DNA of 64,000 nucleotides from an uncultured Trichococcus sp. (lineage in GTDB: Bacteria; Bacillota; Bacilli; Lactobacillales; Aerococcaceae): the NCBI RefSeq assembly GCF_963667775.1, contig NZ_OY764015.1:1133168-1197167 (forward strand), in the 5' to 3' direction. Shown in pieces: positions 29,861 to 38,479 of the stretch. Under the pieces are notes generated by a model, which saw nothing but the letters and a program-made list of their open reading frames with translations, had not been told where the DNA came from and did not search any database. Each line of letters begins with the position of its first letter. Positions within the stretch are counted from its first letter, which is position 1. The position numbers were made by a program, and so were the translations under genes.

Positions 29861-30175
29861 TTATTAACTGCATCTATCATAGTTCCTGATAATCAAAAAT
29901 CGCCAAGGGATAGTTATTTAGAAGACGCTCCTTTCAGCAGAAATTCCTACAGCATCAGCTGGCAGCACCTATTTTGAGATTTACTATGTCCACGGCATAG
30001 CCCCTCACGGTTCAAATGCTGTTTATCGCCGATATCCACACGTTTAACCCCCTCTTGCGGCTCCCCATTCTCCCCCTTTTTGCCTACTATGATGAAAAAC
30101 GTCCTGGAGGGCATTTTTTGCCTAATTCTGCAATATGAGGATGCCATTGATGCTGCTCCACTTTATTTTGCACAC
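29861..30175. other. Island segment without a convincing gene
   Basis: About 315 bp between the second IS and a terminator. It is less AT-rich than the neighbouring island. The minus strand has an open frame (29947-30147) whose product shows no family I recognise and has no ribosome-binding site. It may be the remains of another mobile gene. Confidence 0.4.
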
Positions 30176-30216
30176 AAAAATGAGTACCTAATTTTAGAAA
30201 TTAGATACTCATTTTT
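30176..30216. terminator. Bidirectional terminator
   Basis: A 19-bp stem with one mismatch (AAAAATGAGTACCTAATTT with its complement) and a 3-nt loop has T-runs on both strands. It ends the 74-aa gene on the minus strand. Confidence 0.85.
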
Positions 30217-30220
30217 GTTG

Positions 30221-30445
30221 TTAAATTTGAAAGATTCCGTCACTCGTGATTATCTCTTTTGCGCGCTCCTCGGTTATCTCCTCAAAATCTGCAGAAGCGT
30301 TCATGATAATTTCTTCGTACCAATAATCGGATGCTTCCCAGGCTTTGCTCTCCGGAACATACTTAAACATCCAGTCACCGTATTTCAAAAGGAAATTTTT
30401 CCGATTCGTCCTCGTCGTTATATAATATTTTGTTTTTCTCATCAT
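30221..30445 (-). CDS. Hypothetical protein, 74 aa
   Basis: A small cytoplasmic protein starting MMRKTKYYITTRTNRK, rich in aromatic residues (WMFKYVPESKAWEASDYWYEE) with an acidic C-terminal helix. GGAAGAG lies a few bases before tandem ATGs, so the start could be either. I do not recognise the family. The stop is 4 bp before a strong terminator, which argues for a real gene. It is the last gene of the island before the right attachment site and is not obviously related to the hsd genes. Confidence 0.6.
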   Translation of the reverse strand: MMRKTKYYITTRTNRKNFLLKYGDWMFKYVPESKAWEASDYWYEEIIMNASADFEEITEERAKEIITSDGIFQI

Positions 30446-30529
30446 TTCATCTCTTCCTTCTAGCTAGCCTCTTTAAGTTATTGATACACCCGTGCTTATG
30501 AATATTTATGCATATATGAATTTTTAGTC

Positions 30530-30557
30530 TTACATGGTCCATTGCATGCTCAAAAAA
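30530..30557 (+). repeat. Arm-type repeat near attR
   Basis: Matches 19213-19240 at 25 of 28 bases in the same orientation and lies 65 bp inside the right attachment core. Its terminal A-run doubles as the T-tract of the terminator at 30551-30612, so part of the match may be coincidental. Confidence 0.5.
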
Positions 30558-30612
30558 ACAGACCTTAGAAAACACAGAAATGGCTCTGTATCAAATTTCC
30601 TAGGGTCTGTTA
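30551..30612 (-). terminator. Present terminator of tRNA-Ala
   Basis: On the minus strand AACAGACCCTAGGAAA pairs with TTTTCTAAGGTCTGTT (small bulges), with an inner CAGAG/CTGTG-like hairpin, and is followed by TTTTTTT. It is island-borne and replaces the terminator now stranded at 16921-16984. Confidence 0.75.
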
Positions 30613-30622
30613 ATTTAATTTG

Positions 30623-30636
30623 ATGGAGACGATGGG
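30623..30636. other. Right attachment site (attR core) in the tRNA-Ala 3' end
   Basis: Direct 14-bp repeat of 16993-17006. It covers the acceptor 3' strand and the start of the T-stem. Identity ends one base further in, where the tRNA continues with G and the left copy has T. Confidence 0.75.
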
Positions 30637-30696
30637 GCTCGAACCCACGACCTCTTGACTGCCAGTCAAGCACTCTCCCAACTGAGCTACGCCCCC
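30624..30696 (-). tRNA. tRNA-Ala (GGC)
   Basis: The minus strand folds as a cloverleaf of 73 nt. The acceptor GGGGGCG pairs with CGTCTCC and includes the G3-U70 pair that identifies alanine tRNAs. The D-arm is GCTCAGTTGGGAGAGT, the anticodon loop is CTGGCAG with anticodon GGC, and the T-loop is GTTCGAG. Discriminator A is present and CCA is not encoded. The 3' end is the integration site of the island. Confidence 0.95.
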
Positions 30697-30699
30697 AAA

Positions 30700-30759
30700 A
30701 CAACAGGGTATCAACGACGTTCGGTAAAAACGCCTTATGAATGATATGATACCCTATTT
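30700..30759. terminator. Hairpin between the Cof-type gene and tRNA-Ala
   Basis: GGGTATCA pairs with TGATACCC across a long loop. Short T-rich flanks occur on both strands (TGTTGTTTT on the minus strand). It may end the HAD gene or let some transcripts continue into the tRNA. Confidence 0.55.
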
Positions 30760-30765
30760 TTGCTT

Positions 30766-31548
30766 CTATAACAAGCCTAATTTTTCAAGTGCGAAAGAAA
30801 TTCCACCCGAATTGCAATCTTTTGTGACAAATTTGGCGACATCCTTGACGGAATCGACCGCATTCCCCATTGCGACGCCATAGCCGACGCTGGAAATGAG
30901 TTCATAATCATTGTTTCCGTCCCCGAAAGCAATGGTATCTTCATGCGCAAAACCCAGGTGTTTCGCCATCCACAGAGCAGTTTGTGCTTTGGACCCCGGA
31001 TTCGGCAACACATCGACGCCGGCGTCGTGCCAACGCACAAAGCGGAATTCCGGAAAAGCGCCGTCTTCATAGATTGCTTTCTCTTCTTCTTTGTAGAACA
31101 AAAGTGCTTGATAAAGCGGATTGTTTTGATAGAAAGACACATCGTGGTCAGGGACTTCGAACTCGATGCTGCGCATCGCTTCGCTTGCGTTGTTCTCTAT
31201 CGATTCATGGCGACGAGCCAGAGCATGCGCTGATTCGTAGACAACCTGATGGCCGGTCTCATCGGAAACTTGCAGCAATTTTTCGAATGCAGTCAAATCC
31301 AATTTGTTTTCATACTTTAGTTCATGCTTGAAGTAACCTGCAGCGCCGTTGCAGACGATGTAATTATCCAATTGGAACGTATCGATGACCTCTCGCGCCA
31401 GAAATAGATTTCGTCCTGTCGCTATCGCGATTTCATGCCCGTTCTTTTGTAGTTGGCGCAATGCTTGGACAGTGCTATCAAGTGGCATCTTTTCATCATT
31501 CAGCAATGTTCCGTCGATATCAAAGAAAATGAATTTTTTGTTTTTCAA
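30766..31548 (-). CDS. Cof-type HAD phosphatase
   Basis: A cytoplasmic Mg2+-dependent phosphatase of HAD subfamily IIB, 260 aa. Motif I is FFDIDGTLLND with D10 and D12. Motif II is in IAIATGRN near residues 37-44. The C2-type cap lies in the middle, and motif IV is FGDGNNDYELIS near 205-216. Enzymes of this family act on sugar phosphates, flavin intermediates or pyridoxal phosphate, so the substrate is not predicted. It lies upstream of tRNA-Ala and 14 bp after the ABC exporter gene pair, with which it may be co-transcribed. Confidence 0.9.
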   Translation of the reverse strand: MKNKKFIFFDIDGTLLNDEKMPLDSTVQALRQLQKNGHEIAIATGRNLFLAREVIDTFQLDNYIVCNGAAGYFKHELKYENKLDLTAFEKLLQVSDETGHQVVYESAHALARRHESIENNASEAMRSIEFEVPDHDVSFYQNNPLYQALLFYKEEEKAIYEDGAFPEFRFVRWHDAGVDVLPNPGSKAQTALWMAKHLGFAHEDTIAFGDGNNDYELISSVGYGVAMGNAVDSVKDVAKFVTKDCNSGGISFALEKLGLL

Positions 31549-31562
31549 ATTTTCTGCTCCTC

Positions 31563-33344
31563 TTATTCTGAATCGTTTTTGAATTGGCTCGTATACAAAT
31601 CGTAGTAAAACCCTTTTCTTTCCAGCAATTCTGCGTGTTTGCCATGTTCGATTATTTCGCCTTGATCCATGACGAGAATCAAATCGGCGTCACGGATGGT
31701 GGAAAGTCGATGCGCAATCACAAAACTGGTCCTGCCTTGCATGATGCGTTTCATCGCTTTTTGGATTAAAGCTTCCAGTCTAGTATCTACGGAACTTGTC
31801 GCTTCGTCAAGTATTAAGATTTTAGGATCGGCGATAAAAGCGCGGGCAATCGTCAGCAATTGTTTTTGCCCCAAGGAAATATTGGAGGCCTCCTGGTTTA
31901 TGACGGTATCGTAGCCTGCACCTAAAGTCTGGATGAAATGATGGACATTAGCTGTAGTCGCTGCATCGACAACTTCTTCAAAAGTTGCATCCAGTTTTCC
32001 GAAACGGATATTTCCTGTGATCGTGTCCTTATAGAGCCAAGCGTCCTGCAGCACCATGCCGAATTGGGAGCGCAAATCGGCGCGGGTCAGCTCTTTTGTG
32101 TCGTGGCCATCTATTTTGATGGATCCCGAATCCACTTCATAGAAGCGCATCAAAAGATTGATCATCGTGGTCTTACCGGCGCCGGTCGGACCGACGATAG
32201 CCACAGTTTCCCCGCTTTTGACCTCGATGTTAAAATTCTTGATCAGCGGATTTTCTTTGTCATAGCTGAAAGAAACATTTTCAAAAGTGACGTCTCCGCG
32301 GATCTCATTCGGCAAACTCGCTTTCACGGCACCTTGCACTTCCTCTTCTTGGTCAAGGAGATCGAAGACGCGTTGGATGGAAGAAGTAGCCGATTGGATG
32401 ATGGCCGACAACTGTGTGATTGTCGAAATCGGTTGGTTCACTTGCCAGACATACTGCACCATAGCCTGCACATTTCCGATCGTCATCACTCCCGCCATCG
32501 CTTGCAGAATCCCGAGCACAGCGATGATGATATAGGAAGCATTGGTTACGAGCGCCACAGCAGGTGACAGCAAGCCGGAAATGAAGGCCGCTTTGAAGCC
32601 ATTCTTTTTCAATGATTCATTGATGGAATGGAAGTCAGCATAAGCATCCTCTTCTTTACCGTAAAGCTTGATGATGGAGAAGCCAGTGAGCGATTCCTGA
32701 ACAAATCCGTTCAGTTGCCCCAGATATTTCGCCTGTCCGCGGAAATACGGCTGCGACAGCTGCGTGATTTTTTTTGAAAGGACGCTCGCCAACGGAATCA
32801 GCACGACCATGGTAAGAGCCAACTTCCAACTGATCGTGAACATCATGATGAGTGCGAAGGTGATCCCCAAAACAGCATTCAGCACCTGCAGCAAGGATTG
32901 TTGCAACGCATTGGCGATGGAGTCGACATCGTTCGTCACTTTGCTCAATATGTCCCCGAATTGGTTACGGTCAAAATAGGCAATCGGTAAACGGTTCAAT
33001 TTATTACTCAGATCCTTACGCAAATCATGCATGGCGTCCTGAACAACATCCGTCATGAACAATTGCGAATAGAGATTCGTAGCTTGGTAAAGGAGTGCCC
33101 TTACAAAATAGATAAGCAGCACTTTTGCCAAATAATCGTAATTGATACCGGCACCTTCTACGCCTTTCAACATATCCGATACATTTCTGCCGATTTCCGT
33201 GATGGCAAACCCGATGATGAAAGGTTCCAGTACATTCAGTATCGTCATGGTTATGCTCAAAAGGATGGATCCAAAAAACTTCATTTTATAAAATTTGAGG
33301 TAGTCCCATACCCGAAGCAACGTTTTTTTGTCTACTTTTTTCAT
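31563..33344 (-). CDS. Heterodimeric ABC exporter subunit, canonical ATPase site
   Basis: A multidrug-type ABC half-transporter of 593 aa. An N-terminal six-helix transmembrane domain (about 1-320) is followed by an ATPase domain with Walker A GPTGAGKTT, an atypical signature ISLGQKQ in place of LSGGQ, Walker B ILILDEATSSVD with an intact catalytic Glu, and the switch His in VIAHRLSTIRDADLI. It is encoded together with the next subunit (4-bp overlap). The one-degenerate-site pattern marks a heterodimer of the EfrAB/BmrCD/YfiBC class. Exported substrates are not predictable. Confidence 0.92.
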   Translation of the reverse strand: MKKVDKKTLLRVWDYLKFYKMKFFGSILLSITMTILNVLEPFIIGFAITEIGRNVSDMLKGVEGAGINYDYLAKVLLIYFVRALLYQATNLYSQLFMTDVVQDAMHDLRKDLSNKLNRLPIAYFDRNQFGDILSKVTNDVDSIANALQQSLLQVLNAVLGITFALIMMFTISWKLALTMVVLIPLASVLSKKITQLSQPYFRGQAKYLGQLNGFVQESLTGFSIIKLYGKEEDAYADFHSINESLKKNGFKAAFISGLLSPAVALVTNASYIIIAVLGILQAMAGVMTIGNVQAMVQYVWQVNQPISTITQLSAIIQSATSSIQRVFDLLDQEEEVQGAVKASLPNEIRGDVTFENVSFSYDKENPLIKNFNIEVKSGETVAIVGPTGAGKTTMINLLMRFYEVDSGSIKIDGHDTKELTRADLRSQFGMVLQDAWLYKDTITGNIRFGKLDATFEEVVDAATTANVHHFIQTLGAGYDTVINQEASNISLGQKQLLTIARAFIADPKILILDEATSSVDTRLEALIQKAMKRIMQGRTSFVIAHRLSTIRDADLILVMDQGEIIEHGKHAELLERKGFYYDLYTSQFKNDSE

Positions 33345-35071
33345 GCGAGTTCCTCCTTGCTCATTTGAGAGGATGCAATATCATAATAAATCTCACATTT
33401 CCGCAACAACTCTTTATGGGTTCCTTGGCCTACGACCTCGCCCTCGTTCATCACAATGATCTTATCTGCGTGCATAATCGTGCTGACGCGTTGAGCCACA
33501 ATGATTACCGTTGCTTTCCCAGTCTCTTTTTTGAGCCGTGCGCGCAAGATAGCGTCCGTCTTGTAGTCCAAAGCCGAGAAGCTGTCATCGAATATATAAA
33601 TATCCGGTTTGCGGACGATGGCTCTGGCAATCGATAGACGCTGCTTTTGTCCCCCAGAAAGATTGCTTCCGCCCTCTGCCAAATGCTCATCGAAACGTTT
33701 TGGTTTGCGCGCAATGAATTCTTTGGCTTGGGAAATATCGGACGCTTCTTCGATTTCTTTTTTTGAGGCATCCCACTTCCCGTAGCGAAGGTTTTCAGAT
33801 ATCGTTCCGGTGAAAAGCAAAGCTTTCTGTGGAATAAAACCGATTTTTTTGCGCAGAGCTTTCAGATTATAGTCGCGCACATCATGCCCATCAATCAGGA
33901 TACGCCCTTTTGTGACATCATAAAAACGCGGAATTAACTGGATCAAAGTCGATTTACCGCTGCCGGTGCTGCCGATGAAAGCGATTGTTTGACCTGGTTC
34001 CGCCGAAAAGGAAATATCTTTGATCACCGGTGTTCCGGTATTGCCCGGATACGCAAAACTGACTGCTTCAAAAGTCAGATAACCCCGAGTACGGGTTTCC
34101 GTTATACCTGCTTCGTTAGGGGAAATACTGCTGGTTGTGTCCAACACTTCCTGGATCCGCTTCGCTGAAACTGAGGCGCGTGGATACATCATGAAGACGA
34201 CAGCGAAATTCAAAAACGAAAACAAGGCATGGAAACTGTATTCGATGAAAGCTGTCATATCACCTAACTGGAGGCTGCCACCCTCGATTTGCTCGGACCC
34301 AAACCACACGATGGCGATGATGATCAAGTTGATCACATGTGAAAATACCGGCTGATTCCAGGCCATCAATCGAAACAGTTTTTTTGAAACTAAGCTGTAT
34401 GCGTTGTTGACTCCCTCAAAACGTTCAGCTTGAAAAGCTTCTTTTACGAAGGCCCTAATGACACGCATGCCGGAAAGTGATTCCCTTAAGTTGCCATTTA
34501 TGTCATCCAGATTTTGCTGTTGCGCCTCAGATAACGGTTGCGATTTCTTGCCGATCACCAAGATCATCACTAGCAGTGCCGGAAAAGCCGGCAATAGGAT
34601 AACCGATAGTTCCGGACTCGTGCGCGCTATCATAAAAGCACTCGCGAACATCATAATGAAAGTCATCAAACCCATACGCAACAGCATCTGGGCAAATTGC
34701 ATCAGAATGAAAGCATCATTGGTGACGCGTGTTACCAATGATGACACGCCGATGCGATCATATTCTTCATGAGAAAATGTTTGGATGTTTTGGTACATAT
34801 CATTCCGCATATCTGCTACCATATTTGTTGTGATTCTTCCGGTTGCATAGGCGACGATGACCCTTCCAACAAAACCGATCAAGACTAAGCCGATCATAAA
34901 AACAGTCGTGCGAAGGATGTTCTCCTTCCCTGCGCCAGCAACCGTTTCATTGATCAAACGTGCAAGCATTGTGGGTAAGCCCAGCTCCACAAACACGAAT
35001 CCAAAAGCTCCCAATACATTCACTAAAAATAATTTGTTATACCGACTGATATAACGCCAAATCAAAGACAT
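33341..35071 (-). CDS. Heterodimeric ABC exporter subunit, degenerate ATPase site
   Basis: The partner half-transporter of 576 aa, with a six-helix membrane domain followed by an ATPase domain. Walker A is GSTGSGKST and the signature is a canonical LSGGQKQR. Walker B reads YIFDDSFSALD, with Asp in place of the catalytic Glu, and the switch position reads AQRVSTIMHADKI, with Gln in place of His. These changes make one composite site non-hydrolytic, as in BmrCD-like exporters. It is the first gene of the pair, and its start is 369 bp from the divergent rpoY. Confidence 0.92.
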   Translation of the reverse strand: MSLIWRYISRYNKLFLVNVLGAFGFVFVELGLPTMLARLINETVAGAGKENILRTTVFMIGLVLIGFVGRVIVAYATGRITTNMVADMRNDMYQNIQTFSHEEYDRIGVSSLVTRVTNDAFILMQFAQMLLRMGLMTFIMMFASAFMIARTSPELSVILLPAFPALLVMILVIGKKSQPLSEAQQQNLDDINGNLRESLSGMRVIRAFVKEAFQAERFEGVNNAYSLVSKKLFRLMAWNQPVFSHVINLIIIAIVWFGSEQIEGGSLQLGDMTAFIEYSFHALFSFLNFAVVFMMYPRASVSAKRIQEVLDTTSSISPNEAGITETRTRGYLTFEAVSFAYPGNTGTPVIKDISFSAEPGQTIAFIGSTGSGKSTLIQLIPRFYDVTKGRILIDGHDVRDYNLKALRKKIGFIPQKALLFTGTISENLRYGKWDASKKEIEEASDISQAKEFIARKPKRFDEHLAEGGSNLSGGQKQRLSIARAIVRKPDIYIFDDSFSALDYKTDAILRARLKKETGKATVIIVAQRVSTIMHADKIIVMNEGEVVGQGTHKELLRKCEIYYDIASSQMSKEELA

Positions 35072-35440
35072 TTCGATACACCTACCTTAATAGAAACGAT
35101 TCTTCAGGTTTCTTCAAGGCAAAAAAAAAGCTTCTGCTCGTTTTTCTTCCAGCCCGTCAAACCCTCTGTATCCAGTCTAGCCAATTACTCTATTTTAGTC
35201 TACAAAAATATTGATTGCTTTCGATAAAAAAAACAAAAGAGAATTGCCTTACTAATAGAAAGGCTTGCACCCCTTCAAAAATGATTTTGCTAGTCATTTC
35301 TATACTAACTGCCTTTATTGTGGTAAACTTAGAGTACCGATTGTATGAAAAAATACAACTATTGACCAAGTTGACAAACTAAGATTGTAATTTTTAAGTA
35401 CAGTACTATCAAAAACAATAAGAAAAATGGAGTGAACTAT
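35072..35440. promoter_or_regulatory. Divergent control region, ABC exporter and rpoY-rnjA
   Basis: An AT-rich gap of 369 bp with no credible gene. It must hold the promoters of both units. A TTGACA at 35371-35376 lies upstream of rpoY, but the best -10 match at 17 bp (TTAAGT) is weak, so I do not assign a promoter. No riboswitch or strong hairpin is seen. Confidence 0.4.
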
Positions 35441-35659
35441 ATGATATTTAAAGTAACATACCAACCAGCAAAATTTGATGCACCTACCAGAGAGAATACG
35501 GAATCTCTTTACGTCGAGGCATCCGATATCGTAACAGCCAGAAGATTGGTCGAACAAAATACCCCCTACAACATTGAATTCATCCAGCCTTTGGAAGGCA
35601 ATCATTTGGAATATGAACAAAAAAATCCCGACTTCAAAATCACGGAGTTCAATGTATGA
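35441..35659 (+). CDS. rpoY: RNA polymerase epsilon subunit
   Basis: A small RNA polymerase accessory subunit of Firmicutes (formerly DUF1447), 72 aa. It is recognised by [20 protein letters not shown] at the start and [30 protein letters not shown]. An in-frame GTG lies three codons upstream, but GGAG is 8 bases before this ATG. Its stop codon overlaps the start of rnjA (ATGA), the arrangement also known from Bacillus, so polymerase and RNA-decay components are coupled in translation. Confidence 0.94.
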   Translation: MIFKVTYQPAKFDAPTRENTESLYVEASDIVTARRLVEQNTPYNIEFIQPLEGNHLEYEQKNPDFKITEFNV

Positions 35660-37332
35660 AACCTAACATAAAAAACAACGAAGTCGGCGTATTTGCCCTC
35701 GGGGGTTTAGGGGAAATCGGCAAAAATATGTATGGCGTTCAATTCCAAGATGAAATCATCATTCTTGATTCAGGAATCATGTTTCCGGAAGATGACTTAC
35801 TTGGCATTGATTATGTGATACCCGACTACAATTATCTGGTGCAAAATCAAGCCAAAATCAAAGGGTTGTTCATTTCTCATGGACACGAAGATCACATCGG
35901 TGGTGTTCCTTTTCTTTTGAAACAATTGAATGTCCCTATCTATGCAGGCAAACTGGCGCTTGCCATGATCCGCAACAAGTTGGATGAACATGGCTTGCTC
36001 AGAGATGCTATCCTACACGAAATCAATGAAGATTCTATCATCAAATTCCGTAAAACCAGCATCAGCTTCTTCGGAACAACACACAGCATACCGGACACCA
36101 TGGGGATCGTGGTCAAGACTCCGCCAGGAAACATTGTCTTTACGGGAGATTTCAAGTTCGATTTCACTCCCGCGAACGGCAAACCGGCAAATATCCACAA
36201 AATGGCAAAAATCGGGGAAGAAGGCGTGCTGTTGCTTATGAGCGATAGTACAAATGCAGAAACGTCAACATTTACACAATCCGAGCAAATTGTTGGCCAA
36301 TCCCTTAAAAACATCATCCAAAAAGTTCCGGGAAGAATCATTTTTGCTTCCTTCTCGTCCAACATCTACAGATTGCAACAAGTAACCGAAGTCGCGCTCG
36401 AAACGGGCCGGAAAATCGCTATATTCGGCCGCAGCATGGAAACGAACTTCCGCACTGCCAGAGAATTGGGCTTCATTGTCGCCCCGGATGATCTGTTCAT
36501 CGAAACGCGTGAGTTGAACAGCCTTCCCGCTGATAAAGTTCTGATCATGTGCACAGGGTCCCAAGGTGAACCGATGGCTGCATTGAGCCGGATTGCCAAC
36601 GGTACGCACAGACAGATTTCAATCCATCCCGGGGACACTGTCATTTTTTCAAGTTCACCGATTCCGGGGAACACAACCAGTGTCAACCGCGTCATCAACC
36701 TGCTTTTGGAAGCTGGAGCTGAAGTTATTCATGGAAAAGTAAACAACGTCCATACTTCCGGACACGGCGGCCAACAAGAGCAGAAACTGATGTTGACCTT
36801 GATGAAACCAAAATACTTCATGCCAGTTCATGGCGAGTACCGGATGCTGAAGATTCATACAGAATTGGCTGAAGCGGTCGGCATCCCGACCGAGAACTGC
36901 TTCATATCCGATAACGGGGAAGTCCTTGCTATGACAGCTGAATCCGCAAGACGCGCAGGCAGCTTCACTGCAGCCGACGTATATGTTGACGGTAAAGGCA
37001 TTGGCGATATCGGAAATATCGTTCTGCGCGACCGTCGTGTGCTTTCTGAAGATGGCCTTGTCGTCGTCGTCATGACGGTCGATTTCCGCAACAAAGATTT
37101 GTTGGCAGGTCCGGATATCCTTTCACGAGGCTTCATCTACATGCGCGAATCAGGAGATCTGATCAATGAAGCGCAATCCATCGTCCGCCAAGATGTTCTT
37201 TCTTTGCTTAAGGGCAACGATGCCGTAACCGAGAAGAAATTGAAGGATACCGTTACGAATGCCATTCAGCCTTACCTGTATGAAAAAACGGAACGCCGTC
37301 CTATGATTGTTCCCGTCATTATGGGCGTCTGA
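35656..37332 (+). CDS. rnjA: Ribonuclease J1
   Basis: A 5'-3' exonuclease and endonuclease central to mRNA decay and rRNA maturation in Firmicutes, 558 aa. The metallo-beta-lactamase metal site is [10 protein letters not shown] with H75, H77, D79 and H80. The beta-CASP region includes [17 protein letters not shown] and [11 protein letters not shown], and the C-terminal domain follows. It overlaps rpoY by 4 bp and ends before a strong shared terminator. Confidence 0.96.
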   Translation: MKPNIKNNEVGVFALGGLGEIGKNMYGVQFQDEIIILDSGIMFPEDDLLGIDYVIPDYNYLVQNQAKIKGLFISHGHEDHIGGVPFLLKQLNVPIYAGKLALAMIRNKLDEHGLLRDAILHEINEDSIIKFRKTSISFFGTTHSIPDTMGIVVKTPPGNIVFTGDFKFDFTPANGKPANIHKMAKIGEEGVLLLMSDSTNAETSTFTQSEQIVGQSLKNIIQKVPGRIIFASFSSNIYRLQQVTEVALETGRKIAIFGRSMETNFRTARELGFIVAPDDLFIETRELNSLPADKVLIMCTGSQGEPMAALSRIANGTHRQISIHPGDTVIFSSSPIPGNTTSVNRVINLLLEAGAEVIHGKVNNVHTSGHGGQQEQKLMLTLMKPKYFMPVHGEYRMLKIHTELAEAVGIPTENCFISDNGEVLAMTAESARRAGSFTAADVYVDGKGIGDIGNIVLRDRRVLSEDGLVVVVMTVDFRNKDLLAGPDILSRGFIYMRESGDLINEAQSIVRQDVLSLLKGNDAVTEKKLKDTVTNAIQPYLYEKTERRPMIVPVIMGV

Positions 37333-37358
37333 AACGGTAAATCTAAATTATTGAAGAC

Positions 37359-37396
37359 AAAAAGAGGTCCTGGATTTTGATCCAGGACCTCTTTTT
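37359..37396. terminator. Bidirectional terminator after rnjA
   Basis: A 16-bp perfect stem (AAAAAGAGGTCCTGGA with 37381-37396) with a 6-nt loop ends both rnjA and the convergent HesB-like gene. Confidence 0.93.
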
Positions 37397-37703
37397 ATTT
37401 ATCCTCTTTATTTTGTGCGATGAAGTTATACTCCGGTTCGCCTTGTTTTTCGTCGAATCCGACATGCAGATCATAGCCATTAAAGAACCAATCATCTGCA
37501 TCCTCAATATAGTATAAAATACCATTGTATTCGGCTTTTCCGATTGGAGCTACCGGCTCATCAACATCAAGCCCGACGGAGAACCCTTCATGTATTTGAC
37601 TGCTTCCGTAGACCTTCCCAAGGAAACGGACCCCTTTTTTTCCTGAAATACCCATTTCCTGTTCAAACCATTTTTGTGCGCGTTCACTGATCTCTATTTT
37701 CAT
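37395..37703 (-). CDS. HesB/YneR-family protein
   Basis: A small cytoplasmic protein of 102 aa with the HesB/IscA-type fold (KIEISERAQKWFEQE at the start, VRFLGKVYG, HEGFSVGLDVDEP, IEDADDWFFNGYDLHVGFDEK). It lacks the conserved cysteines that bind iron-sulfur clusters in IscA, as is normal for the YneR subgroup in Firmicutes. A scaffold role is therefore doubtful and the function is open. It is a single gene convergent with rnjA, and its stop lies inside the shared terminator. Confidence 0.85.
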   Translation of the reverse strand: MKIEISERAQKWFEQEMGISGKKGVRFLGKVYGSSQIHEGFSVGLDVDEPVAPIGKAEYNGILYYIEDADDWFFNGYDLHVGFDEKQGEPEYNFIAQNKEDK

Positions 37704-37802
37704 TATTCGCTGATCGGCTGATCAGCCCGCCCCCTCTCACTACTGTCTATCGTAAATCATCTTATCATATGGAGGCTTCATTTTATAACACTTTGCTCAA
37801 AA

Positions 37803-38435
37803 TCACTGAATCAGATGATGCTTGAAGGCGTAGATCGTAGCCTGGGTCCTGTCATCCACTTGCAACTTGGTCAAAATATTTGAGACATGGGTTTTGACTG
37901 TCTTCAGTGTGATGAAAAGTTTATCAGCAATATCTTGGTTGGAGTAGCCTTGCGCGATGAGCAGCAACACTTCCCGTTCTCTGGCGGTCAGCTCTTCATG
38001 CAACGGTCGGATATTCCTCTTCGAAAACCGCTCCAGCATCTTATCGGTCACTTCTGGCTCCAGGACTGACTCACCGTGATAAGTGGAACGGATGGCGTCC
38101 GCAATTTCATGAGCCGATGAGGTTTTCAACATATAGCTGGACGCCCCGGCTTCCAATGCCGGATAGACCTTCTCGTCATCGATGAAGCTGGTGACGATAA
38201 TGATTTTCGCTTTCGGCCATTCGGTCAAAATCGCCTTTGTCGCGGTAATGCCGTCCATGACTTCCATGACCAGGTCCATCAGAATGATGTCCGGACGCAG
38301 ATCAAGGGCCATTTCATAGCCAATCAAACCGTTCTCCGCTTCCCCTATTACTTCAATGTCATCTTGGATGGATAAATAAGCCGAATACCCCAGCCTCACC
38401 ATCTCGTGATCGTCGATTATCAGTACACGTATCAA
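37803..38435 (-). CDS. liaR: Response regulator of the LiaFSR cell-envelope stress system
   Basis: A NarL/FixJ-type response regulator of 210 aa. The receiver domain has the acidic pocket D8-D9, phospho-acceptor D54 (IILMDLVME) and K104-region KTSSA. The C-terminal LuxR-type helix-turn-helix reads [27 protein letters not shown]. It is the last gene of liaF-liaS-liaR and 44 bp after liaS. In related bacteria phosphorylated LiaR activates envelope-protection genes and changes daptomycin and bacitracin responses (family knowledge). Confidence 0.92.
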   Translation of the reverse strand: MIRVLIIDDHEMVRLGYSAYLSIQDDIEVIGEAENGLIGYEMALDLRPDIILMDLVMEVMDGITATKAILTEWPKAKIIIVTSFIDDEKVYPALEAGASSYMLKTSSAHEIADAIRSTYHGESVLEPEVTDKMLERFSKRNIRPLHEELTAREREVLLLIAQGYSNQDIADKLFITLKTVKTHVSNILTKLQVDDRTQATIYAFKHHLIQ

Positions 38436-38479
38436 CCTGAACCCTCCTAATGAAACTTTTTTCAGAAATCTTGGTCATT

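Noticed and set aside
29947-30147. Minus-strand open frame of 66 codons after the second IS
   Set aside because: No ribosome-binding site, no recognised family, and odd composition. Recorded as an unexplained segment rather than a gene.
35371-35399. Promoter for rpoY at TTGACA
   Set aside because: The -10 at the right distance matches poorly, so no promoter was assigned.
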